64,000 nucleotides of DNA. It comes from Lampris incognitus (taxonomy: Eukaryota; Chordata; Actinopteri; Lampriformes; Lampridae). The DNA is taken from assembly GCF_029633865.1 (NCBI RefSeq), contig NC_079213.1, positions 108,412,356-108,476,355 of the forward strand, read 5' to 3'. A model generated the notes under the pieces. The model worked only from the letters and a program-made list of their open reading frames with translations. It was not told the DNA's origin and made no database searches. Shown piece by piece: positions 33,420-44,438 of this stretch. The position numbers and the translations under genes were made by a program. Every line of letters starts with the position of its first letter. Position 1 is the first letter of the stretch.

Positions 33420-34695
33420 AGGTTGCCTCGTTTGCGGCAGCGATTTGCTGATGTGTTCTCCCCCCTGCAAGGATGCACAAACCTCATACAGCACCCCATA
33501 ATGACATTGCCGGGCATGACAGTACACTCCCATCCGTACTAGCTGCCAAGATACAAAAAGAAAACTGTTCAGGCAAAAGTTAAGACCATGCTGGAAACAG
33601 GGGTAATAGAGGAGTCTAGCAGTGACTGGTGTAGCCCCATCATCCTTGTGCGTAAGACTGGTGGGTTTATACAGTTCTGTGTAGACTACCAAGAGGTGAA
33701 CTATGTGTCAAAGTTTGATGGATATCCAATGTCATGGGTTGATGAACTCCTGGATAGGCTCTGCTCTGTTTGCTTTTTTACGACACTGGATTCAACCTAA
33801 GGCTACTGGCAGATTCCCTTGTCGCCAGAGTCTAAAGAGAAACGGCTTTCTCTATGCCAGATGGATTGTATCAGTTTGTGACACTTCTGTTTGGACTGTT
33901 CGAGACTCCAGCCACGCTTCAATGCCTCATGGACCGGATGCTGCGGCTGCACACTGCATATGCTGCCACATAGTTGGATGATGTAGAACAAGTGCTGCCC
34001 CCAACAGTAGCAGTTGGGGGCAGCATATGCAGCAGATGGTGGTGGTGCTCAACTCCTTGAGGCAGGTGGGGTTCATGGACAACCCAAAAAAGTGCATAGT
34101 TGGGCAGCAGGAGGTACTGTATTTGGTGGTACCACTTAGGCGGGTGTATCTGAAGCTAGATAAGATGGTAGTAATTGTGGCCAGCCCAAGGACTGAGATG
34201 AAAAGGCAGGTGAGGGGATTCCTGGGACTGGCCGGCTACTTCAGATGGTTCATCCCAGCCTTTGCAGAGCTGACTAGTTCCCTGACTGACCTCACCCAAA
34301 AGGCTGCCTCAGATCCGGTCCAGTGGCTGGAGCAGTGTCAGATGGTGTTCGAGAGGATTAAACAAGCTCTTTGTGGGGAGTTGCTGCTCCACATTCCTAA
34401 CTTCTCTCTCCCTTTTGACTTGCAGATTGACACATTGGACAGAGGTCTGGGGGCAGTTTTGTCCCAGGGGGTGGAGGGAGTCAATCGCCTGGTGCTGTAC
34501 ATTAGCCATACATTGGCAGAGAGAGAGAAGAGGTGCAGCATCGTAGAGAGAGAGATGGTCAGTTGGCGCCCTCGGCTTCTACCTCCTGGGGCCAACCTGT
34601 TGGTATCTGGCCTTACAGCCTTTTAAGTTCAAGGTGGGCCATAGGCCGGGGGCGCAGATGGTTGTGGCCAACTTTCTCTTGCTTGGCCAATGGGG
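33420..34695 (+). pseudogene. Reverse transcriptase/RNase H remnant of the Ty3/gypsy element
   Basis: RT blocks run from ETGVIEESSSDWCSPIILV (33591) through FCVDYQEVNYVSKFDGYPM to FFTTLDST (33777-33800, motif A Asp). A stop lies directly after motif A, and another (33971-33973) replaces the first residue of the catalytic box before Leu-Asp-Asp. From 34027 a 199-residue frame gives the thumb (FLGLAGYFRWFIPAFAELTS) and the RNase H start (LQIDTLDRGLGAVLSQ). It is truncated by a deletion after 34560. The copy cannot be active. Confidence 0.85.
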
Positions 34696-34698
34696 ATA

Positions 34699-35058
34699 TG
34701 TGGTAGTAGGGTGTGGTTTAAGCACTGACTGGAAGTGGAGAGAGAGGGGGTTTGGGTCACGGAAGAGCAGACATAATAAGGAGGCTGATTTGTGATCAGC
34801 CTCAGGTGTGCCAAACTATCCAACTGTGCTTTATACACCTCAGTGAAGCTGGGTCCTGGGCTGACTGACACTGGCGAAGATGCAGGCGAAACACACACGG
34901 CAAAACTGAGAGAGAGGGTGGGGAGCCACGCCAGACGAAGCTCTGAATGAAGAGAGTGGGACGGCTCCAGCACCAGAGTGCACCGGCCCATGCAGAAGGA
35001 GAAATAAAATCGTGTCCATCCTTCCATCCCGACTTGCTCCAGTGGCAGCTTTGCCGCA
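34699..35058 (+). mobile_element. 3' LTR of the Ty3/gypsy element
   Basis: Aligns in direct orientation with 24847-25232 and follows the pol remnant after a short purine-bearing stretch (CAATGGGGATA). AATAAA is present at about 35003. Divergence between the LTRs includes many substitutions and indels. Confidence 0.8.
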
Positions 35059-36744
35059 ACTGTCCTAACCAGATGTGAGCATCAAAATATGAGGTGAGCG
35101 CCTGGACGGACATCTTGCCTCTGTTTGTTAATGCTCACTTTCCCATAGTGCAATGGGAAATAGAAGCAGTGATCTGGAGCAGATTAGGTAGGCTAACCTG
35201 GCTGGTCAGTGATTAGGTCACACTTTGACTTTACACGCTACTTTGACGGTTGTCGTGCAGACAGCCTAGTTGCACCACGATTTAACACTTTGACGAACGC
35301 GCACAGTGGGGACAATGTGTTCAAGGGATCTTGAAATTGTAGTCCGTGAGCTTGTTTCCAGATATTTCAGTACTCCACCATAGAGCTGTCTGCAAATACT
35401 ACCATAGAGTAACTACCATACAGTAATGAGGCAGACTGCAAAGATAGCATGAGCACAGTGTTTTCAATTCTTAATGACTTCAAAAAGATTTTGCATTGTA
35501 TTCTACCCAAACAGTCATTTAGTACACTGATTCACCAAATTATGTTTCCTGATCCTCTCGATTGCACAACCATATGAGCTGCAACTGTATTGTTAAGAAT
35601 ACACTCCAGGTTTTAAGTTTAAAGTGCCACCCCCCTCCCCCAAACAATCTCCTCCCCCCTTTGGCCACCCCGCCCCATTGCAACCAGTAAGACACTGTCG
35701 TATTTGGATATGTACAGTATAACTGTAGAAATAAGCACTGGTTGGGCGTAATTAAACATCCCACAACATAAGAGAAGTGTGTCTGTTGTATTTGCTTGTA
35801 TTAAGAGGCCCAGTTGGTCAAGTGCTGTGGGATTATACAAAAGCGCCATTAGCAATTGTGCTTCAGTTCTTCTAATTTTCTAGAAATTAACTTGGCTTGC
35901 AGAGAGAGTTTTTCAATAAATTCTTCAACTTGAATGTTTACAACATATCTCTGTGACTCTCGCAGTGTTATTTGTGGGGTTTAGAGCTCTGTGCTGCTCC
36001 TTTGTCGATCTTAGAGTCAAATTTACATGAAACAGTAGCACAGTCCAATTCAAGCAGTGCAAATATTGCTTCAGCTGAGATATAGCTGCAACTTACATCG
36101 ATAGCTTGTCGTAAAAAAAAAGTTTTTCTGTAAAAGAGCTCGAGCTTCAGTCCTTCAACGGTGAATGAATGAATGAATAAACTTGCTGACAACAACTGTA
36201 ATACGGTATACCCAATAGTATAAAGCTCCGGGGTTGTAAAACAAAGCCAGTGATGCAGAAATAAATGTCTTTATCCATTATTCAAGTGCATTTTATCCAA
36301 TATCGCTCAATGCCAGAGAGAATTCGATTCTACACGGGGTTCTGCAGAAAAAAGGGAAAACTCTGCAGGTAACCACAGCTTCTAAACATGAACCCTTTTT
36401 GAAACTCTCGTTTTGTCAGCAAAGTTTCTTTCGTGTTAGGTTCCCTTCAAAGAAGACGTGGTATTTTCTCAGAGATTACAGGCAGCAGATGTGTGTTCGC
36501 TGCTTGAATGAAAATCTCCACTAAACACTTTAATAAGGATCCATGTCAGGGCCTATGGAAATTTGTAAATTTGATTACCTAAATTACAGTGTGCCAAATA
36601 CGTGAACTTTGATTGGCTTTTGATTGTTTAATCAGGCTAATAGATTGTTTCACCATGTCAGTTTTGTTTTGTTTTCTGTTCTAACCCGGTCTCCTCTCAC
36701 AATGACGGATTAGGGAGAGACCGTCGTGAAATGAATGCACTAAC
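35059..36744. other. brinp3 intron next to exon, unassigned
   Basis: No repeat family was recognised. 36240-36720 is non-repetitive and conserved-looking (GGCTTTTGATTGTTTAATCA). The donor of the 36745 exon, GTTAGT, lies at its right edge on the minus strand. Confidence 0.35.
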
Positions 36745-36981
36745 CTGACTCTTCAAAGTCCCGGTTGGCCATGTTCCAGGAATCTTGGATGTGAAGCAAG
36801 CTGGCCTCCATAGCTCTCAAGTCTACCTCAGGGCAATTACACAGGGGGTATTCCTCGCTGCACTGGCACCAGCAGTCATTGTCTCGGCAGACAAATTGGC
36901 CCTGCTCATTGCATCCAACATAGCTGAGAGCTGCCTGCACAAATCTGGCCCTCAGGTACTCTGGCAGTATGGCCTGGAGGC
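36745..36981 (-). CDS. brinp3: brinp3-like internal coding exon (Cys-rich)
   Basis: The acceptor CTTGCCTCAG precedes 36981 and the donor GTTAGT follows 36745. The 237 bp are 2 bases of a Gly codon, 78 codons and 1 base of an Asp codon. It encodes LQAILPEYLRARFVQAALSY, then the compact Cys cluster CNEQGQFVCRDNDCWCQCSE with CNCP, then a helix ending NRDFEES. The Cys pattern is the conserved EGF-like segment that follows the MACPF domain in BRINP proteins. Phases agree with both flanking exons. Confidence 0.93.
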
Positions 36982-37353
36982 CTGAGGCAAGGAGAAAGGA
37001 AGGACAAAAGCACAAAAATGTCGAGAAGAATGGCAATGATGTTCTTTTTTTTTTCTTCTTTTTTTTTTTGTCATGGTTTTTGCCATATTTGTCATATACT
37101 TGACTTCACATGCAATATACAAAAAATAATCCCCCACAGTGGGATTCTGTTACTGTAGCTTAATAGTGTGGGATCACTTCAGAAAAACTGCAGCATGCAT
37201 ACCAACAAAAAGAAAAAGAAAAAAGAAAAAGGAAAGACTGATCGAAGCTAAATTTGTTCTGACATCCAAGTGGTGCCATAATAGGCTTGCCAGAGAAGAG
37301 CCACTGTGACAATTCCATCGGAAATTGGGTGGGTTCAATTATGGATGGCCAAC
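36982..37353. other. Short brinp3 intron (372 bp)
   Basis: Bounded by donor GTTGGC (weak match to consensus) and acceptor CTTGCCTCAG on the minus strand. Poly-T/A tracts occur at 37046-37069 and 37205-37230. Exons on both sides are in compatible phase. Confidence 0.8.
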
Positions 37354-37459
37354 CTTGCAAATGAATCTTGTTTTCAGGGCTCTGAACAAGAACAGAGCTG
37401 ACAGAGTCGAGGTTGTCATAGTTACTGCATCCGAGAGGGCCCGTCCTCGTTTCGGTCAC
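37354..37459 (-). CDS. brinp3: brinp3-like internal coding exon
   Basis: The acceptor CATCCTTTAG lies just before 37459 and the donor follows CATTTGCAAG at 37354. The 106-bp exon encodes [20 protein letters not shown] then [15 protein letters not shown] and the first base of Gly. This block is nearly invariant in BRINP2/3 and ends the MACPF region. The GTG codon at 37459 is an internal Val, not a start. It is the most 5' exon identified; about 200 residues including the signal peptide and most of the MACPF domain must lie upstream. Confidence 0.93.
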
Positions 37460-39144
37460 CTAAAGGATGGAAAACAGGCGCATGATGTGAGGGAGGCCCG
37501 CTGATGTCATTAAATAGGAAGAAGGACACGAGGTTGGGAGGAAGAGAGGGAGGGAGGCAGACAGACAGACGGAAAAGTAAATCTTGAGACATGCAGAGAG
37601 AACGAGAGACGGCTGGAATTCATGTAGAACATTAACAATACTCTTTCCCCATTATCTCCTCTCTTCTGAAGCACGCCGAATAGATTGCACATTATGGAGA
37701 CATCTCCACTGTGCAAATTATGCTTAGGATAATGACTTTGTGAACCAGAGGCCCGGAAACAGAGTTATGATAAAGAACCTTGGAGTAAACCATAATGGGT
37801 GTGCTGTGGTGTCATCTGTCATATGATGGTGTTTATCTCTTTTTACTGTCTTTACCCGTTACAGTAGAGCATGGCAAAGTCGAATGCGGTGCCATTACAG
37901 GCATGCAGTTTTTACATGCGCTTGGGTATACACACATTTGATGGTAAAGTCATTGCACTTTAATTCAACACGAGTCAAATGTGGTGGCGAGTGCTGCGAA
38001 AACGACTTATTACGCCGCAATAAATGATGCATAAAGATGAATCTGATTCAACCACAGATATTTATTCATAACTGTTGATTCTTACAGTAGTTGTGTGCTA
38101 GACTGGATTTAAGGTCACACAGAGACGGTCTGGATAAAAGAGGCATGCGCCGAGCGGGCTACACTGAGCAGTTAATAGACCGTCCTAAGAAGCTTAGGGG
38201 TCGATGTGACTTTCACTTTTCCACGGCATAATGAGGAAATGCAGCACGACAGCACTGACGAAAAAAAGAGAGGGGGGAGAAAAAGGGACACCTAAGTGAA
38301 TGGGGATGAAGATAGTGTTGAGTCAACTGAGCGAGTGATAAAAAGTAGGATGTGAACAACTTCAGTGGGGGAAAAAATACCTTTTAAGAAATGCACAAAA
38401 AAAGATCCTATGCTGCACAAGAAGTAAGATACGACTACAGCCAAAACTCAAAAGATGCAACACGGGATTCATGCTGGTGGGGGGGGGCAACCGAAGAAAA
38501 AACACCGTCATAAAATTCTCCTTTTCCCTTAGCTCATGGCTAGATGATCACACGGCGATGGTTCAATCACCCTGCACAAAAGCTTGATCCTGAATATGCA
38601 TTAAATCTAGACCGCTTGGGCAGCAAAGAGACAAACCGCCGGTCTGGACTAAAACCCGTCTCATTCCTTGTCACCAGCTAAATATTGCAAGATGCAGTGA
38701 CTGCTTCTTTTAGTATTTTCCTGCAGACCCACTTGCTGTGACCGTATCGCCTTGCTTGAATAATGACGACCACCAGGGTATCCAAAAAAAAAGAAAAGAA
38801 AAGGGCACTTCCTGCTGTGTGAGCATGCTAAGTATCTGGTGTCATGAAAGAAATGATCTGGATAACAGACAAAACCCTTCTTTTTTTCTTTCCAAGAAAC
38901 CCACCAGAAGGATAAAGACCCTAGTTCTTAATATATTATTACATCAACAAACATTGCATTTAATTTACATATTTTCAAATGATTTATTCTCTTTTTTTTT
39001 TAAATGTGGCACCGTAATTAATATTCAGAGAGATCCCATAGATAAGAGTGCAGGACAAGCATGAAAGAGGGGGCAAAAACAGAGAGAAAGAGAAAAGGGG
39101 GGGGGGATCAGAAGAGGTTCAACGTTTGTATTTCCATTTATTTC

Positions 39145-39194
<50 letters not shown>

Positions 39195-40066
39195 CCTTTC
39201 TATTCTTTTTCACTGATGTGTCAATGCAATTAATTAAAACCCGAGCAGCCTCCACAGGGAATCACAGATTAATTTCCAACACAGACTGATGTCCAACTTG
39301 AATGAAAAATTGTCCGAATGCAAATCTTAAAATGGCTTCCCCGTGCATACCAATGAGAACATCTGCACAAAAAAAAAAAAACAAACTCAGTGGAGCAGAG
39401 CATGTGTGCACAGTTTGTGCTCACTCTATTAGAAAAATATATTTCAAGACTCTCTAGACCTAGAGGGGCATTCTGTTAAAAAACCTACAAAACACGATAT
39501 GTAAATGAGATGGGCTGGGTGGGCTGACTGTGGTGGGGATGTATTAATATGCCATAATTGAGTTCTAACATAACTGTGCTGACGGTGCAAGCGGCTCTCA
39601 CAGCTGCAGTTAATGGTATTAGTAATTGCACTTAAAGGTTTTCCCAGAATAAGCAGTTCAAGTCTCTTGATTATGTTACGGATGTGACTTGTATGTTATC
39701 ATTATTATAATTGTGTGACTTCCACCATCTTGCCTGCTGCATATGCTTCTGGATGCCTCCCTGCTGTTCAAATATGCCTGCCAGTTTAAAGTGCTAACGC
39801 TGTAGACGGGTATACAAGCACGTTCTGAAAATAGTTCACGGATAACCTCCGGAGACCTGAATCCCCCCCGTCTTTTCTGTTTCCTATTCAGATCAAGTCT
39901 ATAGAACGTTTCCCTTCTAACTCAGTACAGCAGCTCTCTACATTTTGTCAAACATATTGACTGATAGTGATATCTTATAAGCATGGCATGGTTGGAAATA
40001 TGTGGCCGTTTGCATCATCGTTGCAGCCTTTGTCATTGGTTCAAACCAAAAGGGTGCCCATCACTC
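37460..40066. other. brinp3 intron or upstream DNA, no exon seen
   Basis: No match to the missing N-terminal BRINP residues was seen. A (CT)n microsatellite lies at 39149-39192. 39480-39760 is AT-balanced, non-repetitive and conserved-looking (GATGTATTAATATGCCATAA TTGAG, GCAGTTAATGGTATTAGTAA). Confidence 0.4.
39149..39192. repeat. (CT)n microsatellite
   Basis: About 22 CT dinucleotides. The flanking purine-rich run (39060-39110) makes the area low-complexity on both strands. Confidence 0.95.
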
Positions 40067-40076
40067 AAAGTCAGTC

Positions 40077-40406
40077 CATCCGTCCATCCATTATCCAAGC
40101 CGCTTATCCCAGCTGGGGTCGCGGGATGCTGGAGCCTATCCCAGCAGTCATTGGGCGGCAGGCAGGGAGACACCCTGGACAGGCTGCCAGTCCATCACAC
40201 AGGGCCCAACACTTTCACAGCTAGGGACAATGTAGTACGGCCGATTCACCTGACCTACATGTCTTTGGACTGTGGGAGGAAACCGGAGCACCCGGAGGAA
40301 ACCCAAACAGACACGGGGAGAACATGCAAACTCCACACAGAGGACGACCCGGGACGACCCCCAAGGTTCTTCTTCTTGCTGTGAGGCGACCGCGCTAGCC
40401 GCCCTG
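40077..40406 (-). mobile_element. tRNA-derived SINE, family B
   Basis: Antisense copy of 21309-21657. Its tail CCATCCATTATCCAAGCCGC is on the left and its damaged head (GAGGCGACCGCGCTAGCCGC) on the right. Flanking AAAGTCAGTC (40067-40076) and AAAGTCGGTC (40407-40416) are a 10-bp target duplication with one mismatch. The head has lost part of its B-box region. Confidence 0.9.
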
Positions 40407-40416
40407 AAAGTCGGTC

Positions 40417-41535
40417 ATTAACCTCAATTAAATTGGATTATGACTATGACTTATTCATGTCACTTGCAGGCCTGACTCTCGTGTTCCTTCCTTTCCTTTC
40501 AGAGAGCTTACTCTGTGCTTCCAACTGAGCTCATCAAACCCCACTTCTGATGTAGTATTTGAGGAGGATTTCGATGTGTGCCGTGACCCCTTTTCCAGTA
40601 TTCAAAATAAGCAAACTGATCTGCAATCATCCACCTCTGCATTCTGTTCCTGCATATGTGAGCCGGTGAATGGGGGGGGGGGTTCAGTACAGATCAGCCC
40701 ATCCCTTTGGATTCATTTCACTTCCTTCAGTATGCGTGAAATGACAGAAAACGAGGCTGTGACAAGGTGCTCAAAAAATGACAACTCTATCTGCCCCTTG
40801 ACAAGATGCGCGGTGAAGCGGCATTGTGAAAACCAGCGGCTTCCATATCAGCATAACCCCAATAAGGCACAAATATTAACCTGGTGAAAACGAATCATTT
40901 CTGTTGATTCCGACTGTGGGGGGAAAAGCCACAAAAGCATCATAAAACATCACGCCGTGTTGAACCGGTGTTGCAGATGCCCGACTTTATATAATGGCTA
41001 TGATTTCATGCCGGCTGGAATAAATTGTATAAGATAGCATAAATGTTTCATGAGGATCTTTGCTCATTTCAGAATTGCCTTTTTTCACTGCACCTTCTAC
41101 CTTAATCACCATGGCATAGTAGATGTTCAAATCCGCATTTGCATTCGAGATGCGTCTCTGGCTTGTTTATTCGTTCTTTGAGGATTCCAGCGGATGTTTT
41201 AAAACCACTTTGTTGTACGGGCTTACACTCTAATGTCAAGCAGCTAGGGATAAGCTCATCAACCGAGGGAGAAGAAGAGGAAAAGAGAGAAAATAGCATC
41301 AGAATGAGATTATCTTTTGCCCGAGAAAGAAACCAGAGGCCAACGAAAGCCACTCAGGAACAGCCGGGAACCTTTAGGAGAAGAATGAGGAACTTAATAC
41401 TGTACCTCTACCGTTGGCTCACTGACTTGTGTTGTGAGGGGAACTCAACCCGTGCCATTAAGAGAGACGCCGCGCTCACTTTAAGGGGGGCACATTTCAT
41501 TCTCATCAGTTGTTCCTGCTTCCAAGTCTCTCACT
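40417..41535. other. Unassigned DNA
   Basis: The 201-aa plus-strand frame at 41139-41744 runs into a SINE and lacks known motifs, so it is not called as a gene. A G run occurs at 40672-40682. Confidence 0.4.
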
Positions 41536-41541
41536 TTTTTT

Positions 41542-41986
41542 TAGGGGGGGGGGGGGTTCCCCATTTTTCTCCCCAATTGTACCTGGCCAATTACCCCTCT
41601 CTTCTGAGCCGTCCCAATCTCTGCTCCACCCCCTCTGCTGATCCGGGGAGGGCTGCAGACTACCACATGCCTCCTCTGATACATGTGGAGTCGCCAGCCG
41701 CTCCTTTTCACCTGACAGTGAGGAGTTTCGCCAGGGGGACGTAGCGCGTGGGAGGATCACGCTATTCCCCCAGTTCCCCCTCCCCCTTGAATAGGTGCCC
41801 TGACTGACCAGAGGAGGCGCTAGTGCAGCGACCAGGACATGTACCCACATCCGGCTTCCCACCCGCAGACACGGCCAATTGTGTCTGTAGGGATGCCTGA
41901 CCAAGCCGGGGGTAACAAGGGGATTCGAACCAGCGACCCCCATGTCGGTAGGCAACGGAATAGACCGCCGCGCTACCCCGATGCCT
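41542..41986 (-). mobile_element. tRNA-derived SINE, family A, full length
   Basis: Antisense copy of 16085-16529: left end CCCCATTTTTCTCCCCAATT, body CACGTGGAGT-type CpG-decayed segment (CATGTGGAGTCGCCAGCCGC), and head with B box GGATTCGAACCAGCGACCCC and A-box region CGGAATAGACCGCCGCGCTA. No clear target duplication was seen. A 13-base G run abuts its tail. Confidence 0.92.
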
Positions 41987-42924
41987 CTCTTTCTCTTTCT
42001 TGGGCCAGTTTCAGATCAATGACGCCTTCAGGAGTTCAAATTCCTCTGAAACTTGTCCAACCAACTCATTTGGCAACTAGCTCTCCTCCTACAGCTCCTC
42101 CTATATACCCTAAACATCCTTTATAAGGCCATTTCACAGAGCTTGTCTACCCACTACCCTGTCCGATTAAAAAATAAAATAAAACCCAGACTGGTTGAAG
42201 CAGGTTGAAAATGTGGTGAAGAGTCAGACAGAAGGCAGCAGTGAACATTTATCTTCCTTTCTGAATAATCAAGACGCTAAAAAAAAAAACCTGTCTGTAT
42301 TGAATTATTCATCCACACATAAGCGATAAAGGAGGACAGAGTGCTTTGTTTTGTTGGGGTTTTTGTTTTTTTTGTTGTTTATCCTGCCATCAAAACTGCT
42401 CCAACCACAGAGAGCTGCCTCTCTATTGTCGCTGCCGTTCCTCGCCAGCCATTATCTGATTTCTAAAGCTTAGTCTTGCGTATTTTCTTTTCTACTCCCA
42501 ACAAATGAGGCATAACATGGCATGGCTGAATGAACATTGTGGACTCGCAGAGCAAATTGGGGCAAACAATCCTTATCACACCTCCCCACCATCGATGATA
42601 CCCCCCCCCTCCCGTGTTCCAGCCCCAGCCTGCACAGGTGAAACGTTCGTATGCAACTGATTTGCAGTTCCCAAAACACGCTGATCGCCAGCGTTCTGTC
42701 TCGTGCAGATGTGACTACCCCCCTCTGAAATGAAAATATACACATGTACTTAGTGCACACGCCTGGCCTTGTGAGACTACATGTCAGTGTATTAGATCAA
42801 GCTCTGTCACATGCATACGCTGCATTTCAGCAGTGGGATGTCAGCATGGTCCGGTAATCTCTCCATACAGTTAAAACCCAAGCTTGCTCGTCTGGTGAAG
42901 GTTATTGTGGGGGGGGGGGGGGAC
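41987..42924. other. Unassigned DNA
   Basis: No gene or transposon was recognised. C/G homopolymers occur at 42600-42608 and 42908-42921. Confidence 0.4.
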
Positions 42925-43375
42925 ATCAGTCCCTCCAGTCAATATACGATCAGGCAAGCACAGAGAATATTGTCTGATCCATCTCACATTCTCCACGCCG
43001 AGCTCTTGCCCTCCGGCAGACGGTATAGAGTACCCCAATGTAAACTCAGCTGTTTTAAAAACTCATGCACATACCTCAATTAAAATGTTAGATAACGTTG
43101 CTCGAGTTGCAGAGCTGTGCAATACCTTTTTACACTAGAGGTGGAGGATGCCAGGGGTTTTTTCCATATGTAGCTCGTTCTTACCACTGGTTGTGTTTAT
43201 ATATGCAACCACTATGCATAATTTGTGGTTGTGCTGTGCTACAGCATGTGTATATTATGTTGTTGTTTTTTTTTTCATTATTACTACTATGGAGGCAGCT
43301 ATATGATGTGCAGCACTCGTGTCCAAGACGAATTTCCCTACCGGGACAATAAAGTATATCGCATTGCATCGTATT
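42925..43375 (+). mobile_element. L2-like LINE 3' end
   Basis: The frame at 42811-43083 ends with AQRILSDPSHILHAELLPSG then RRYRVPQCK, the typical C-terminus of L2/CR1-type LINEs. The 3' terminus is TTTCCCTACCGGGACAATAA AGTATATCGC at 43331-43360. RT is absent (5'-truncated). Confidence 0.7.
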
Positions 43376-44038
43376 TAAACGTATCGATGAATGAAGATGC
43401 GGTTGAGAACATCCACTCAGCTCATTCGCTCTAAAACTAAGATTTTGCATGATTTATATCCATTTAAAATGTGACAATGACGCAGCAATTCGGTTAGACA
43501 ATCAATATCCCAGTCGAACGGCATCTCAACACAGCTGAGATGTAGGAGCCAGAGAGAACTAGACCTGGTGACACTGGTTTTCCTGGACTACAAACAAGAT
43601 GTAGGAGCCGTTGTGGCTCGTCTGCCATCGGTTCACCAGCAAATGGTCCGCACCCTTGTAAAAACGAGCTACTCAAGACCAAAATTAATGCAGGCAGTCT
43701 AAACGCCGTCAAACTACATCGTCACATTGTTTTACAGTTATATTGATTTTCTGTCTGGCAGAAGAGTCCCCACATTGGCATCACATGTCAATCTTTTCTC
43801 CTGCTCGAGTTGTTTCCAACCTGTACGTGTTTGCTGCTGCACCCATGTACGTCCTACCTGGGCAAAACATTTCAACAGCGGTACATGGAGACTGGGAGGT
43901 ATCTCCAACCACGGTAAAGATGACAGCATCACGGGAGCTGACTACATGGTGCAGGTAGCTAAAATAATGATTTGTTACTGGAGAAATGTTATGGATTGCG
44001 GCTTGTAACACTGGGCTGGTGTAGGTGGAGAGAGCTAG
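43376..44038. other. Unassigned DNA left of the L1 insertion
   Basis: The sequence continues at 49958 once the L1 insertion is removed. No motif was recognised. Overlapping open frames at 43727-44044 occur on both strands. Confidence 0.4.
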
Positions 44039-44438
44039 CAGCATGTGGCTAGTTTTTTTTTTTACATTTTAATAAACTTTATTGCAAAACATTGGCATGT
44101 ACAAATACAGCAGACATGCACTCCACAAAATGGTACAGCAAGAAAGGATCCTGAATAAACAACAAATACAAAACAAATCTACTAGGGATTATGAAAATGA
44201 GTAAACAATCCACACAAACAGAATGAAAGAAAACAAAGGAGAGAAAAAAAGCTAAAAGAAGAAACAAGTGACATCATTCCTCTTTACAGCTTAATGGTTT
44301 TGTTACTTTTTTTAGTGTCACTGAAAGCCAGAGTTTTAATATATTCTTTAAATTCACATAAGAAACCAATAAAATTGGGGGGAACCTTTGTAAATCGGCA
44401 TCTGTGTATATGAAATTTACCATACAAAATTAACAAAT

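Noticed and set aside
37160..37353. Continuation of the 37354-37459 exon frame through GWPSIIEPT
   Set aside because: The family sequence continues in the next exon (G-LQAILPEYL) after a GT donor, so this stretch is intron read-through.
41139..41744. 201-codon plus-strand open frame
   Set aside because: Its second half lies in an antisense SINE and it has no known motif, no splice context and no family resemblance.
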